Shown here: positions 9,044-18,000 of the stretch, piece by piece | Layout: each line of letters opens with the position of its first letter | Numbering within the stretch: the stretch's first letter is position 1 | From: Prosthecobacter fusiformis | Lineage (GTDB): Bacteria > Verrucomicrobiota > Verrucomicrobiia > Verrucomicrobiales > Verrucomicrobiaceae | Reading direction: 5' to 3' | Length of the DNA stretch: 64,000 nt | Assembly: GCF_004364345.1 (NCBI RefSeq) | Contig: NZ_SOCA01000002.1 | Coordinates: forward strand, 695,711-759,710 | Made by a program: the position numbers and the translations under genes | The notes under the pieces: generated by a model | Told to the model about the DNA's origin: nothing | The model's database searches: none | The model's input: only the letters and a program-made list of their open reading frames with translations

Positions 9044-10543
9044 TTACAGCTTCGGGGCTGCGGGCTTGAGTGGGGGCTGCTGGCTGCTGATGATGCCGTG
9101 GACTATGGTCGGGCGCTTATAGATGGCATCACCACAGGCGATGAATAGCTCGCTCAAATCTTTGCCGCCGAAGCATACGTCATGAGCGGGCTGGGGTGTC
9201 GGGATGATGAAGTTGACACGGCCCGCCTGATCGCAGACCTGGATGCCGAGAGAGGTCGCGACGTAGAGGCGGCCGTCGGTGTCAACGCACAGGCCTGATG
9301 GGTTCTCGAGGGCAGGCAGACCGAAGGTTTCCAATTGATAGAACTTCTGCCCACTGCGAATCTCACGGCTCGTCGAAATGGGGAAGCTGTAAACAAAACT
9401 GTCTTGTTTGGCTTTCACATAGAGCACAGTCTGATCGGGTGACAGTGTGGTGGAGGCAAATTCAAACTGCTGTGCCGACGGGGGCAAAGGCTTTTGGAGG
9501 TTTCCATGGAGCAGTGTTCTAGCGTTGTGCTCGTCACTTAAAGTTATGCTGCCATCCATCTTTGCCAGGAGCACAGCACCGGTAGGACTTGATGCGTCCA
9601 CGTCGGAATGCTTCTCCCAAAGGTTTTCGGTCACCACTTCATACCCTTTCCACTTCGACTCGTGTTTCGGGTTCGCTTTCACATTGATGTCTGTCTGCCA
9701 GTCCCTCCATAACCAGCGCATCACATCGGGAAAAATCTGACTGGCATGCTTTTGGTTATGTCCGCCTTCGCCCCAGGCGTGATCGACGTCGTAACCGGCC
9801 CAGGTGAGGCTGCGTTCCATCATCTGATTGGCCATCCACCAGTCACCGCAATAGAGGTTGTTATCTCCGGTGCCGCTTTGCAGAAAGATGCGCAGAGGCT
9901 TGGGCTCAAATTTACGGACGATAACAGGGAGCTGGTCTGCACCATGGATGCCCACATACGTTCCTACGCCCGTGAAGACGCGGCGGAAGCGGTCTGGCCG
10001 ATGCCAGGCCACCATGAAGGCGCAGATGCCACCACTGCTGTTGCCGGAGATGGCGGCGTGGTTGGCATCGTGGCTCAGTTTTAAATCATGCTTCTTTTCG
10101 ATCTCGGGCAGGAATTCGTTGATGAGGAATTTTGAATAGGTGTCTGTGATGCTGTCATACTCATAACTGCGGTTAAACCGGGGCAGGGCGTTGTCATTCG
10201 CGGCGGGAACGACGCCGGGCTTGATGAAGATGCCGACGAGCGGTGGGATGTCTTTTTTGGCGATGAGGTTGTCAAAGACGACAGGAGCTTTGTAGATGAC
10301 ACCGTCCTGAAAAACCATGAAGTGGACGGGCTGACTTTTGTCGAAACCGGCTGGCAGATAGATCTGATATTCCCGCGCTGTACCAGGGAAGACGCTGTTT
10401 TCCTGAGCGGTATAGATGTCCTTGAGCAAGGTGCCTTGAGCAATGCCCGGCTGCGGGTTGGAATCAGGCGTGAGGGGGAATTCAGGTTCGGCTGCCTGGA
10501 TGAGCAAGCTAGTTAAACAGAGAAACAAAAGCGCAATTTTCAT
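9044..10543 (-). CDS. Secreted enterochelin-esterase-like hydrolase with SMP-30-like beta-propeller part
   Basis: About 499 residues beginning with a signal peptide (residues 1-18, cleavage near QAAEP). An alpha/beta-hydrolase of the esterase D/Fes type occupies about 40-290, with nucleophile Ser169 in GNSSGG and a probable catalytic His262 in GEGGHN. Residues about 330-490 look like an SMP-30/gluconolactonase propeller (NPSGLCVDTDGRLYVAT). This architecture is common in Planctomycetes and Verrucomicrobia, and the substrate is unknown. The ATG at 10543 is chosen because the signal peptide begins there. It is convergent with the RfaE2-PurN fusion and divergent from the ABC transporter operon. 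Confidence 0.8.
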   Translation of the reverse strand: MKIALLFLCLTSLLIQAAEPEFPLTPDSNPQPGIAQGTLLKDIYTAQENSVFPGTAREYQIYLPAGFDKSQPVHFMVFQDGVIYKAPVVFDNLIAKKDIPPLVGIFIKPGVVPAANDNALPRFNRSYEYDSITDTYSKFLINEFLPEIEKKHDLKLSHDANHAAISGNSSGGICAFMVAWHRPDRFRRVFTGVGTYVGIHGADQLPVIVRKFEPKPLRIFLQSGTGDNNLYCGDWWMANQMMERSLTWAGYDVDHAWGEGGHNQKHASQIFPDVMRWLWRDWQTDINVKANPKHESKWKGYEVVTENLWEKHSDVDASSPTGAVLLAKMDGSITLSDEHNARTLLHGNLQKPLPPSAQQFEFASTTLSPDQTVLYVKAKQDSFVYSFPISTSREIRSGQKFYQLETFGLPALENPSGLCVDTDGRLYVATSLGIQVCDQAGRVNFIIPTPQPAHDVCFGGKDLSELFIACGDAIYKRPTIVHGIISSQQPPLKPAAPKL

Positions 10544-10681
10544 GAGGAGATGATGCTGATTGGAGAACGGAAATGGGAGGAACTTCCTGCACAGAGTTTT
10601 TTTTGTGATAACGAACCGGCATGGAAGTAATGCCGGAATGAGATTGTTAATCTGGTTTAAACTGACGGATAGGGCAGGCGA

Positions 10682-11734
10682 ATGAAACTTCTTACCGCAA
10701 CTTTTCTCTTTGGAGTCTTGTGGCTGGCTCTCATCACCGGGATGCATGGCAAGCTCAATTTGAAGTGGTTTGACACGAAAATGCAGGGGGCTTCATCAGT
10801 CGAGAAATCCAAGATCGGCTTCCTGCCGGTGACGTGTCACCTCACCTGCCCGGTGACGGATTTCATTAACAAGGAAACCACCGGAGAAGGCATTTTTGAG
10901 CCGGTGCGGTTCAATGGCTGGCCGGAGCTTAAAGAAGCCTACCTTTCCGGCTATACCCCGGCGACTTTCATCCTGGCACCCATGGCCATTGCGCTGAGGG
11001 AACAAGGGGTGCCGATCAAGATTGTTTATCTGGGACATCGCGATGGCAGCGCGGTGATGGTGCACAAGGATTCGAAGATTTACCGGATGGAAGATTTGCG
11101 TGGGAAGAAAGTGGCGGTGCCGAATCGTTATTCCAATCAGAGACTGCTGATCTTTCGCGCTCTGAAGCAGGCGGGCATGACGGTCAAAGACATCGAGTTG
11201 GTGGAAATGCCTCCGCCGGACATGCCTGCAGCGCTGTATTCCAAAGCAGTGGATGCCATCTCTAGCGGAGAGCCATTCATGGCGCAAACGGAGCTGGACG
11301 GATATGGGCGGGTGCTCTGGCTGACGAAGGATGTCTGGCCTAACTTCATTTCATGTGTGCTGGCTGTGCATGAGGACATGATTAAAAATGATCGGGCGGC
11401 GGTGCAAAAGCTGGTGGATGGCATCTCCAGCAGCGGCAAGTGGCTGGATGAAAAGATGGACCACCGCATGGATGCGGCTCAGTTTGTGGCCAAAAACTAT
11501 TACAACCAGCACCCGCGCCTGCTCACCTTTGTGCTGAGCAAGCCGCCGGACAGAGTGAAATATACGAATCTGGCACTCCGAAAGGCTGACTTTGAAGAGA
11601 TCGAAGAACTGGGCCGAGAAGCAGGCATCGTGACAGGCAGTGCACGTTTTGAAGACTATACCGATGTCTCCTTTGTGCCGGATGAATCCCTCGTGAAGCC
11701 CTATGTTTTTGAAGGCGTCGGCAAAGAAAAATGA
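10682..11734 (+). CDS. ABC transporter substrate-binding protein, NrtA/CmpA/SsuA-like
   Basis: 350 residues with an N-terminal hydrophobic segment (about 1-22, signal peptide or anchor). A periplasmic-binding fold of the NMT1/NrtA type follows (GFLPVTCHLTCP, then DLRGKKVAVPNRYSNQ and SSGEPFMAQ). These proteins bind small anions or organic sulfonates, pyrimidine precursors or bicarbonate, and the ligand here cannot be told. It is the first gene of a permease-ATPase operon that ends next to a flavin halogenase-like gene. Confidence 0.85.
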   Translation: MKLLTATFLFGVLWLALITGMHGKLNLKWFDTKMQGASSVEKSKIGFLPVTCHLTCPVTDFINKETTGEGIFEPVRFNGWPELKEAYLSGYTPATFILAPMAIALREQGVPIKIVYLGHRDGSAVMVHKDSKIYRMEDLRGKKVAVPNRYSNQRLLIFRALKQAGMTVKDIELVEMPPPDMPAALYSKAVDAISSGEPFMAQTELDGYGRVLWLTKDVWPNFISCVLAVHEDMIKNDRAAVQKLVDGISSSGKWLDEKMDHRMDAAQFVAKNYYNQHPRLLTFVLSKPPDRVKYTNLALRKADFEEIEELGREAGIVTGSARFEDYTDVSFVPDESLVKPYVFEGVGKEK

Positions 11735-11770
11735 AAACGGTGAACTCCACACTTTGTCACCTCACCTCGC

Positions 11771-12535
11771 ATGAATAAATCACTTCGTGGTACGCTGTTA
11801 CCTGTTCTCACTGGATTCGTCTTCCTCGCGCTTTGGCACGTTTTAGTAAAAATATCGGGCAGTGATCTTTTCCCCACACCCTTGGATGTCGCCAAGGGAA
11901 TCAGGGAACTTTTTGATAAAGGTCTGTTGCTCAAATACATTGTGGCTTCGCTTTTCCGTGTGAGCTGGGGATTCATTCTTGCGGTGGTCGTTGGCGTGCC
12001 GCTCGGCTTGGCGTTGGGTTGGTTCCGGCCTGCCTATGAGGCGCTGAATCCGATGATCCAGATCATGCGTCCCATCTCGCCCATTGCCTGGATTCCTGTG
12101 GCCATCCTTTGGTTTGGCATTGATGACACGGCACCGGTCTTTTTGATCTTCCTGGCCAGCGTATTTCCCATCACCGTTTCCTCCATGGCAGCGGTCCAAA
12201 ATATGCAATTGGTGTATTTGCGTGCCGCGCAGAACTTTGGTGTGCAGGGTTCCCAGCTTTTTCGTCGGGTGATCCTGCCCGCTGCGCTTCCTCAGATCAT
12301 CACGGGCATCCGTATTGCGCTGGGCATCGCCTGGCTAGTCGTCGTGGCGGCGGAGATGATCGCCGTGAACAGCGGCTTGGGGTATCTCATCATTGATGCG
12401 CGCAACGCTGGCAAACGCTACGACTTGGTGGTCGCCGGCATGGTGATGATTGGGTTGATCGGGCTGGTGCTGGATCTGCTGGTGCGGCAGTTGGAAAAAT
12501 TTGATGAGGTTCGCTGGGGCTATGGACAACGCTAA
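11771..12535 (+). CDS. ABC transporter permease, NrtB/SsuC/TauC-like
   Basis: 254-residue inner-membrane protein with about six hydrophobic helices. It has the EAA-loop region typical of binding-protein-dependent permeases (RAAQNFGVQGSQLFRRVILPAALPQIITG). This class has one permease type that homodimerises. The gene starts 36 bp after the binding-protein stop, and its 3' end overlaps the ATPase gene by 14 bp. Confidence 0.92.
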   Translation: MNKSLRGTLLPVLTGFVFLALWHVLVKISGSDLFPTPLDVAKGIRELFDKGLLLKYIVASLFRVSWGFILAVVVGVPLGLALGWFRPAYEALNPMIQIMRPISPIAWIPVAILWFGIDDTAPVFLIFLASVFPITVSSMAAVQNMQLVYLRAAQNFGVQGSQLFRRVILPAALPQIITGIRIALGIAWLVVVAAEMIAVNSGLGYLIIDARNAGKRYDLVVAGMVMIGLIGLVLDLLVRQLEKFDEVRWGYGQR

Positions 12536-13304
12536 AACACTTATACAGGTCCGTGATTGTTGGAAGTCTTTCCCAGGTAAATCAGGGGAGATGATCCATG
12601 TGCTGGAGCGCGTGAATCTGGACGTTCATGAGGGGGAATTCGTCTGCATTGTCGGGCCCTCCGGCTGTGGGAAATCCACACTGCTGAACATCATCGGCGG
12701 CTTTTTCAAGGAAACACGTGGAGAGGTGCGCGTTGCGGGGGAACCTGTGACGGGACCCAACCCCAAACGCATCTTTGTGTTTCAGGAGAACGGTGTTTTT
12801 CCATGGCTGACGGTGGAGGAAAATGTGGGTTTCGGCCTGATGTCCAGGCCTAAGGCGGAGCGTGATGAACGGGTGGCGCACTACATTGCGATGGTGGGGC
12901 TGAAGGGGTTTGAAAAAGCGTATCCGCGCGAGCTTTCAGGAGGCATGCGCCAGCGGGTGGAGATCGCGCGTGCTTTGGCGGCCGATGCAGAGGTCCTGTA
13001 TATGGATGAGCCTTTCGGCGCGCTTGATTTCCTGACGCGGCTCAAGATGCGCGCGGATCTGATCCGCATCTGGCAGGCTGAAAAGAAGACGATCATTTTC
13101 GTGACGCATGACATTGAAGAGGCGGTGCAACTGGCGGACCGGGTCGTGGTGATGAGCCGGCGCCCGGCCACCGTGGCAGAGACGGTGACGGTGGAATTGC
13201 CGCGCCCACGTGATCTGGACGCGCCTGGGTACTTGGCCACTCGTGACCGCATTTTTGCCATTATGGGCATGGATGTGCACAGTGGTGGCGACTTATCGCA
13301 TTAA
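12522..13304 (+). CDS. ABC transporter ATP-binding protein, NrtD/SsuB-like
   Basis: About 260 residues. Walker A is GPSGCGKST, the signature motif ELSGGMRQR, Walker B LYMDEPFGALD, and the switch His lies in FVTHDIEEA. All the catalytic motifs are intact. The ATG at 12522 overlaps the permease end, indicating translational coupling. It powers the importer formed with the two preceding genes. Confidence 0.93.
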   Translation: MDNAKTLIQVRDCWKSFPGKSGEMIHVLERVNLDVHEGEFVCIVGPSGCGKSTLLNIIGGFFKETRGEVRVAGEPVTGPNPKRIFVFQENGVFPWLTVEENVGFGLMSRPKAERDERVAHYIAMVGLKGFEKAYPRELSGGMRQRVEIARALAADAEVLYMDEPFGALDFLTRLKMRADLIRIWQAEKKTIIFVTHDIEEAVQLADRVVVMSRRPATVAETVTVELPRPRDLDAPGYLATRDRIFAIMGMDVHSGGDLSH

Positions 13305-13392
13305 AGCATCACAGTGATGCGTTAATTGAATCACAGTTGCATGAAGTGCAGGCGTAGATCTTTGTGCATCTCCCTTCTTTTAAACGTTTCAC

Positions 13393-14649
13393 ATGAATTC
13401 CAATTACGATGTCCTGATCATTGGCGGTGGCCCAGCCGGGGCCAGTGTGGCCACCATTCTGGCGGAGCATGGGCATCGTGCCCTGGTGATTGAGCGCGAA
13501 AAATTTCCTCGGTATCATGTGGGTGAATCGTTGATTCCCTTCACGTTTGGACCGCTGGAACGGCTCGGCATGATCCCGAAGATGAAGAAGAGCCACTTCA
13601 TGAAAAAGTACAGCGTCAGCTTTGTGCAGCCGGACGGGCGGCGTTCCCAGCCATTTTACTTTCACACGCGCTACGATAAGGAAACGATTGCCCAGACATG
13701 GCAGGTCCTGCGTTCAGAATTCGATGAAATGCTGCTGAACAATGCCCGCGAAAAAGGGGCTCATGTCCGCGAAGAAACGACCGTCGTGCAATTGCTGAAA
13801 AATGACAGCGGTGCGGTGATCGGTGTGGAAGTGAAGAACAAGGATGGCTCTATGGAGCAGCTTTATTCTCGGCTAGTGATTGACGCCTCTGGCAAAGAGG
13901 CCTTTGCTTCCAGCCGCCAAGGCTGGCGCGTGGGGGATCCGTTTCTAAACAAGGTGGCCATCTGGACGTATTACAAGGGTTCAAAGCGTGGCGCTGATCT
14001 GGATGAAGGGGCAACGACCATCGCTTTTGTGCCGGATAAAGGCTGGTTTTGGCACATCCCTCAGCACAATGACATGGTGAGCGTGGGAATCGTGGCCGAG
14101 GGTAAATACCTGACGCGCGACGGCGTACGCGATCCCGGAAAAATGTTCCAGCGTGAGATTGGCGAAAACCAGTGGATCAAGGATCATCTCTCCACTGGAG
14201 AATGCACGGGGGAATACTGGCTGACGAGCGAGTATAGCCGCCATTCCAAGTATGGGGCCTCACCCGGCCTGCTGCTGGTGGGAGATGCGTTTGCATTTTT
14301 AGATCCTGTTTTCAGCAGTGGGGTCATGCTGGCACTGAAGAGCGGGGTCTTGGCCGGGGATGCTGTGCATGAGGCTCTGTTGGCCAATGATCCTTCCCCT
14401 GAGCGCTTTGCTGACTATGGAAAACAGATCCGTGAGGGCGTCGAGAACATGCGCAAGCTGGTCTATGCTTTTTATGATCCTAATTTCTCCTTCAAAGATG
14501 TGGTGATGAAGTATCCGGAAGCGGGCGCAGAGCTGACGGATTGTCTTTCAGGTGACCTCAACAAGGACTATACTCCGCTCTGGAACCGTATTCGCGAGTT
14601 TGTGAAACTGCCGGAAGATCTTCCTTATGGAGTGCCCTTGGCGGCATGA
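13393..14649 (+). CDS. Flavin-dependent halogenase-like / geranylgeranyl-reductase-family oxidoreductase
   Basis: 418-residue FAD enzyme. The dinucleotide-binding GGGPAGAS is at 11-18, followed by EREKFPRYHVGESLIP (35-49). A second FAD motif, GDAFAFLDP, is at 297-305. WFWHIP at 218-223 exactly fits the WxWxIP motif that marks flavin-dependent halogenases and their close relatives. Lysines 71-72 before YSVSF lie about where the catalytic Lys of phenolic halogenases falls, but this alignment is tentative. The gene lies 88 bp after the ABC importer on the same strand. Alternatives are a halogenase-fold oxidase or reductase without halogenation activity. Confidence 0.75.
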   Translation: MNSNYDVLIIGGGPAGASVATILAEHGHRALVIEREKFPRYHVGESLIPFTFGPLERLGMIPKMKKSHFMKKYSVSFVQPDGRRSQPFYFHTRYDKETIAQTWQVLRSEFDEMLLNNAREKGAHVREETTVVQLLKNDSGAVIGVEVKNKDGSMEQLYSRLVIDASGKEAFASSRQGWRVGDPFLNKVAIWTYYKGSKRGADLDEGATTIAFVPDKGWFWHIPQHNDMVSVGIVAEGKYLTRDGVRDPGKMFQREIGENQWIKDHLSTGECTGEYWLTSEYSRHSKYGASPGLLLVGDAFAFLDPVFSSGVMLALKSGVLAGDAVHEALLANDPSPERFADYGKQIREGVENMRKLVYAFYDPNFSFKDVVMKYPEAGAELTDCLSGDLNKDYTPLWNRIREFVKLPEDLPYGVPLAA

Positions 14650-15032
14650 GGTCGTGCTTTTTTGATCAAGGTAACGACCAACAAAAAGGCTGCGATGGCG
14701 GCCATACCGATGAGGTTTTCTCGCAAAGAAGGCGGGAAGATCAAAAAGAAACCTGCATCTTTAACTAGAGCGGCAAAGCTGCTCACGCAAAAGGGCATCA
14801 GGAAGAGGCGAAAAGTGACCCACGGGTCCAAGGGTGCTTTTTTTGCACCACTGGGCCGTGTGCTAATGATGAGGGCGGCACCGATGATGGCGCTCAAGCC
14901 CAAGGACGTGAGCCAGATCTGCGGACGGGGATCAAAGTGCGCGGTGATATTCACCCCATACCAGATGGCATAGCACCAGAGGATCACACGACCCGTGGAC
15001 AGTTCTTGAAGATAGTGGAGCAACCCATGCAT
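14625..15032 (-). CDS. Small integral membrane protein of unknown function
   Basis: 135 residues with about four hydrophobic segments (roughly 17-32, 40-57, 70-95 and 106-124) and a basic C-terminal tail. I do not recognise the family. Its last 25 bp overlap the end of the halogenase-like gene on the other strand. The opposite-strand frame here is Lys/Arg-rich and not protein-like, which favours the minus-strand reading. Confidence 0.65.
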   Translation of the reverse strand: MHGLLHYLQELSTGRVILWCYAIWYGVNITAHFDPRPQIWLTSLGLSAIIGAALIISTRPSGAKKAPLDPWVTFRLFLMPFCVSSFAALVKDAGFFLIFPPSLRENLIGMAAIAAFLLVVTLIKKARPHAAKGTP

Positions 15033-15098
15033 TGAATCATACCACTCAGCAGGAAGTGGACTCAGAGAGCAAGCGAATTTCCAAGGGCCACTTTACCA

Positions 15099-18000
15099 TT
15101 AGGGTATCATTGCTGGCATGTTCCATTCCGAGGCTCCTGAGCGCGGGATGATCTTCAAGAAGAAGCAGCGGTGGGCAGGAATGAGGAGAGTGGCACTCAC
15201 ATCAGGAACGGAGGCATTGGCTTTCGGGCTCCATGCTCCCGTGGTGCCGCTTTGACGCAGCCAGTAGATCTCATACGTGGATGAGCCTGGAGTCTGATCC
15301 CCGGTCCAAAATTGCAACTGATCCGCCACGGAGCTGTTTCTGCCGACGGTGAAGCCATGAGTGGCGGCAAAGCGGAGCTGCTGGGGTGTGGAGTCCACGG
15401 GCCAAGGGAGAGCCAGCAGGTTGTGAGTCTGGTCCAGCGGGCGAACAAAGGCACCGGTGCGCACATGTCCGGTGAGGGTATAGGTAACAGCGCGTGAAGC
15501 GAGCTTGACCATAACGCCTGTGCCCGGAGGGATGATTCTGGCGTCTGAGGTGGCGTTTGCGGCTGCGCCGACGGTCTGCCATTGATGACGTGTGGAGGAA
15601 AGCTCCAGCCAGCATGTTTCCCAGACATTCTCTTTGAAGAAGAGGACCTGATCAGCCTGCGGATAAGCCATGGCTCCCTGAAGTTGGGACTTGGGGAAAA
15701 CTTGGTTCAAAGTGACATGCGGGCGGATCACGATCCTGGCTCCGGCAATATCGGCGGGCAGAGTCTGGAGGGTCGAATGAGGTGAATTAAGATCCAGCGT
15801 GATGGTTTGACCACTGATGCTAAGAACGTCATAACGATGGCCTGATTGGGACCCATCGCGGACTTCGAGGTAACAGGGAATATTCTCAACAGGCAAGATG
15901 GTGCCTTCCACATTCACCGAAGTGGCGGAGGCATTCGCCACGAATCCGGAATAGATGGGCGCATTGACCCAGCTTACTCCAATGGTCTGGGTGCCTGGAA
16001 CCAAGGCCTGGCGCTGCCAGCACTGGGGAGAGCTGGCGGCGGAGATGCCACTGCTGTGAGTGACGCGGAGACGCACGATGCCACGCTGGAGAGACTGACC
16101 CGTCAGGTGACTGAGACCCGCCCAGGTGAGCTGCTCTTCATTGTTGCCCAGGTCGGTCACTGTCGGTGCCAGGGCCAGCGGCTGCCAGGTCTTCAGATCG
16201 GTGCTGCTTTCCAGCTTGAAGCTGACATTGGTGATGAAACGTGGCCGAACCAAGTGGGCATCTACGCGACCTTCTGGGGTGGTTGTCAGCCACCAGCCAG
16301 CATCATAACGGTCATTGCTGTTCAACGCGTATTCGATGAGGTCATTGACATCGTCACCATCAAAATCGCGATCTTTGGCATTGGAAGAGCCGAGGGTGCC
16401 ATCGGACGGATTGCTGCCGCCACTGCCTTCGCTACCAGAGGCGGGTGGATTACCGACAATCTGGACGTTGTCAAAAGTCGCGGTGCCAAGTTCAGCTGCA
16501 CGGGAAGAAGTCAGGGCCAGTCCCACATACAGGGTGGATGGCATGTTTTCCAGGCGCACCACGCTGACCGTAGTCCAGCTAGTGCCATTGGCTGAAGCAT
16601 AGGAGGTGAACGTATCCCCCTCACGCACCAGTCGCACCCAGTTGTTAGGGGCTGCGCTCAAGGCCGGACCACCCGCGTAATTGGCAGCAGCATTGGCACC
16701 TGACCTCCAGACAAAACCGAAGCCGTTGCCTGCCCCTGTCGGTGTGGTGAAGGTCATGGCATAGCGGGAACCGGCGGTCAGATTTTCACGGAACATCACG
16801 CCCGCTTTCCCCCACGGGTTCTGATTCGTCTGGCTTGTCACGCGTGCGCGGATTTCACCATTCCCGACGAGCTGGCTGGCAGCATAATGAAAACCATCGG
16901 CTGTGAAGAAGATGTCTTCGCCTGAGCCCTTCATCGTGTAAGTGCCCGTGCTGGTGTTGTAACTGGTGGAGCCTGCCACCAGTCCGTTGCCGATGTCCTG
17001 GCCTTGCAGGCTGATCACCACGGCTGGTAAATAACTAACTACAAGTGTGTTTGAGGCCGTGCTTGGAATGGCGCTGCTGTTTTGCGCTGAGCCAGCAGGC
17101 AGAGTGATGGTCACGTTGCCTTCATTTGTAGGAGTGATGGTCAGGCTATATCCTGTGCCACTGCCGATCAGATTAGAAGCGGTGCCATTGGTGACATTAA
17201 AATCTGTGGGTGCCAGGCCGGTGACGTTTTGAGTGAACTGCGCCTGAACGGTGAAGCTGCCTGTCTCAATGGCGGATGCTGATGAGAGGGTGACTGCGGG
17301 TGCGACGGCACTCTGTGCCCCTACGATCTGCACATTGTCAAAAGTAGCCGTGCTAAGCTGGGTGCGTGAGCCGGAAGTAAGCCCGAGTCCCACATAAAGG
17401 GATGAAGGCAGGCCACTCAGAGTCACAGTGTTTACTGTTGTCCACGATGTGCCGTTGGAGGAGGCATAAGCGGTGAGAGTATTACCCACACGCACCAGGC
17501 GGACCCAGTTGTTCGGTGCTGCCTGGAGGGCGGGGCCAGCCGCATAGTTGGTTGCGGCATTGGCCGTTGGTCGCCAGACCATGCCGAAGCCGTTGCCTGC
17601 ACCCGTGGGGGTGGTGAACATCATCGCGTGGCGTGAGCCGCCCGTGAGGTTTTCGCGGAACATAACTCCGGCTTTGGCCCAAGGATTCTGATTGGTCTGG
17701 CTGGTCACACGGGCGCGAATTTCACCATCGCCATTGAGCTGGGTCAGGGAAAACTGGAAGCCATCCTGATTGAAGTAGATGTCCTCACCAGCCCCTTTAA
17801 GGGTATAAACGCCTGCATTGAAAACCGTTGAGCCAGTCACCTCGACTGAGCCGACATCCTGGCCTTGAAGAGAGACAACGACTGGGGGGGAATAAGTGAC
17901 GCTGAGTGTATTCGATGCCGTGTTGGCGATAGCACCTGCATTAACCACCGAGGAAGCCGGAAGAGTGATGGTGACTGCTCCTGGGGCAGTTGGAGTCAGG

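Noticed and set aside
13306-13320. GCATCA-CAG-TGATGC hairpin after the ABC ATPase gene
   Set aside because: Only six base pairs and no U-run, too weak to call.
14662-14973. A Lys/Arg-rich plus-strand frame
   Set aside because: The opposite strand encodes a well-formed membrane protein with regular hydrophobic helices, so this is its shadow.
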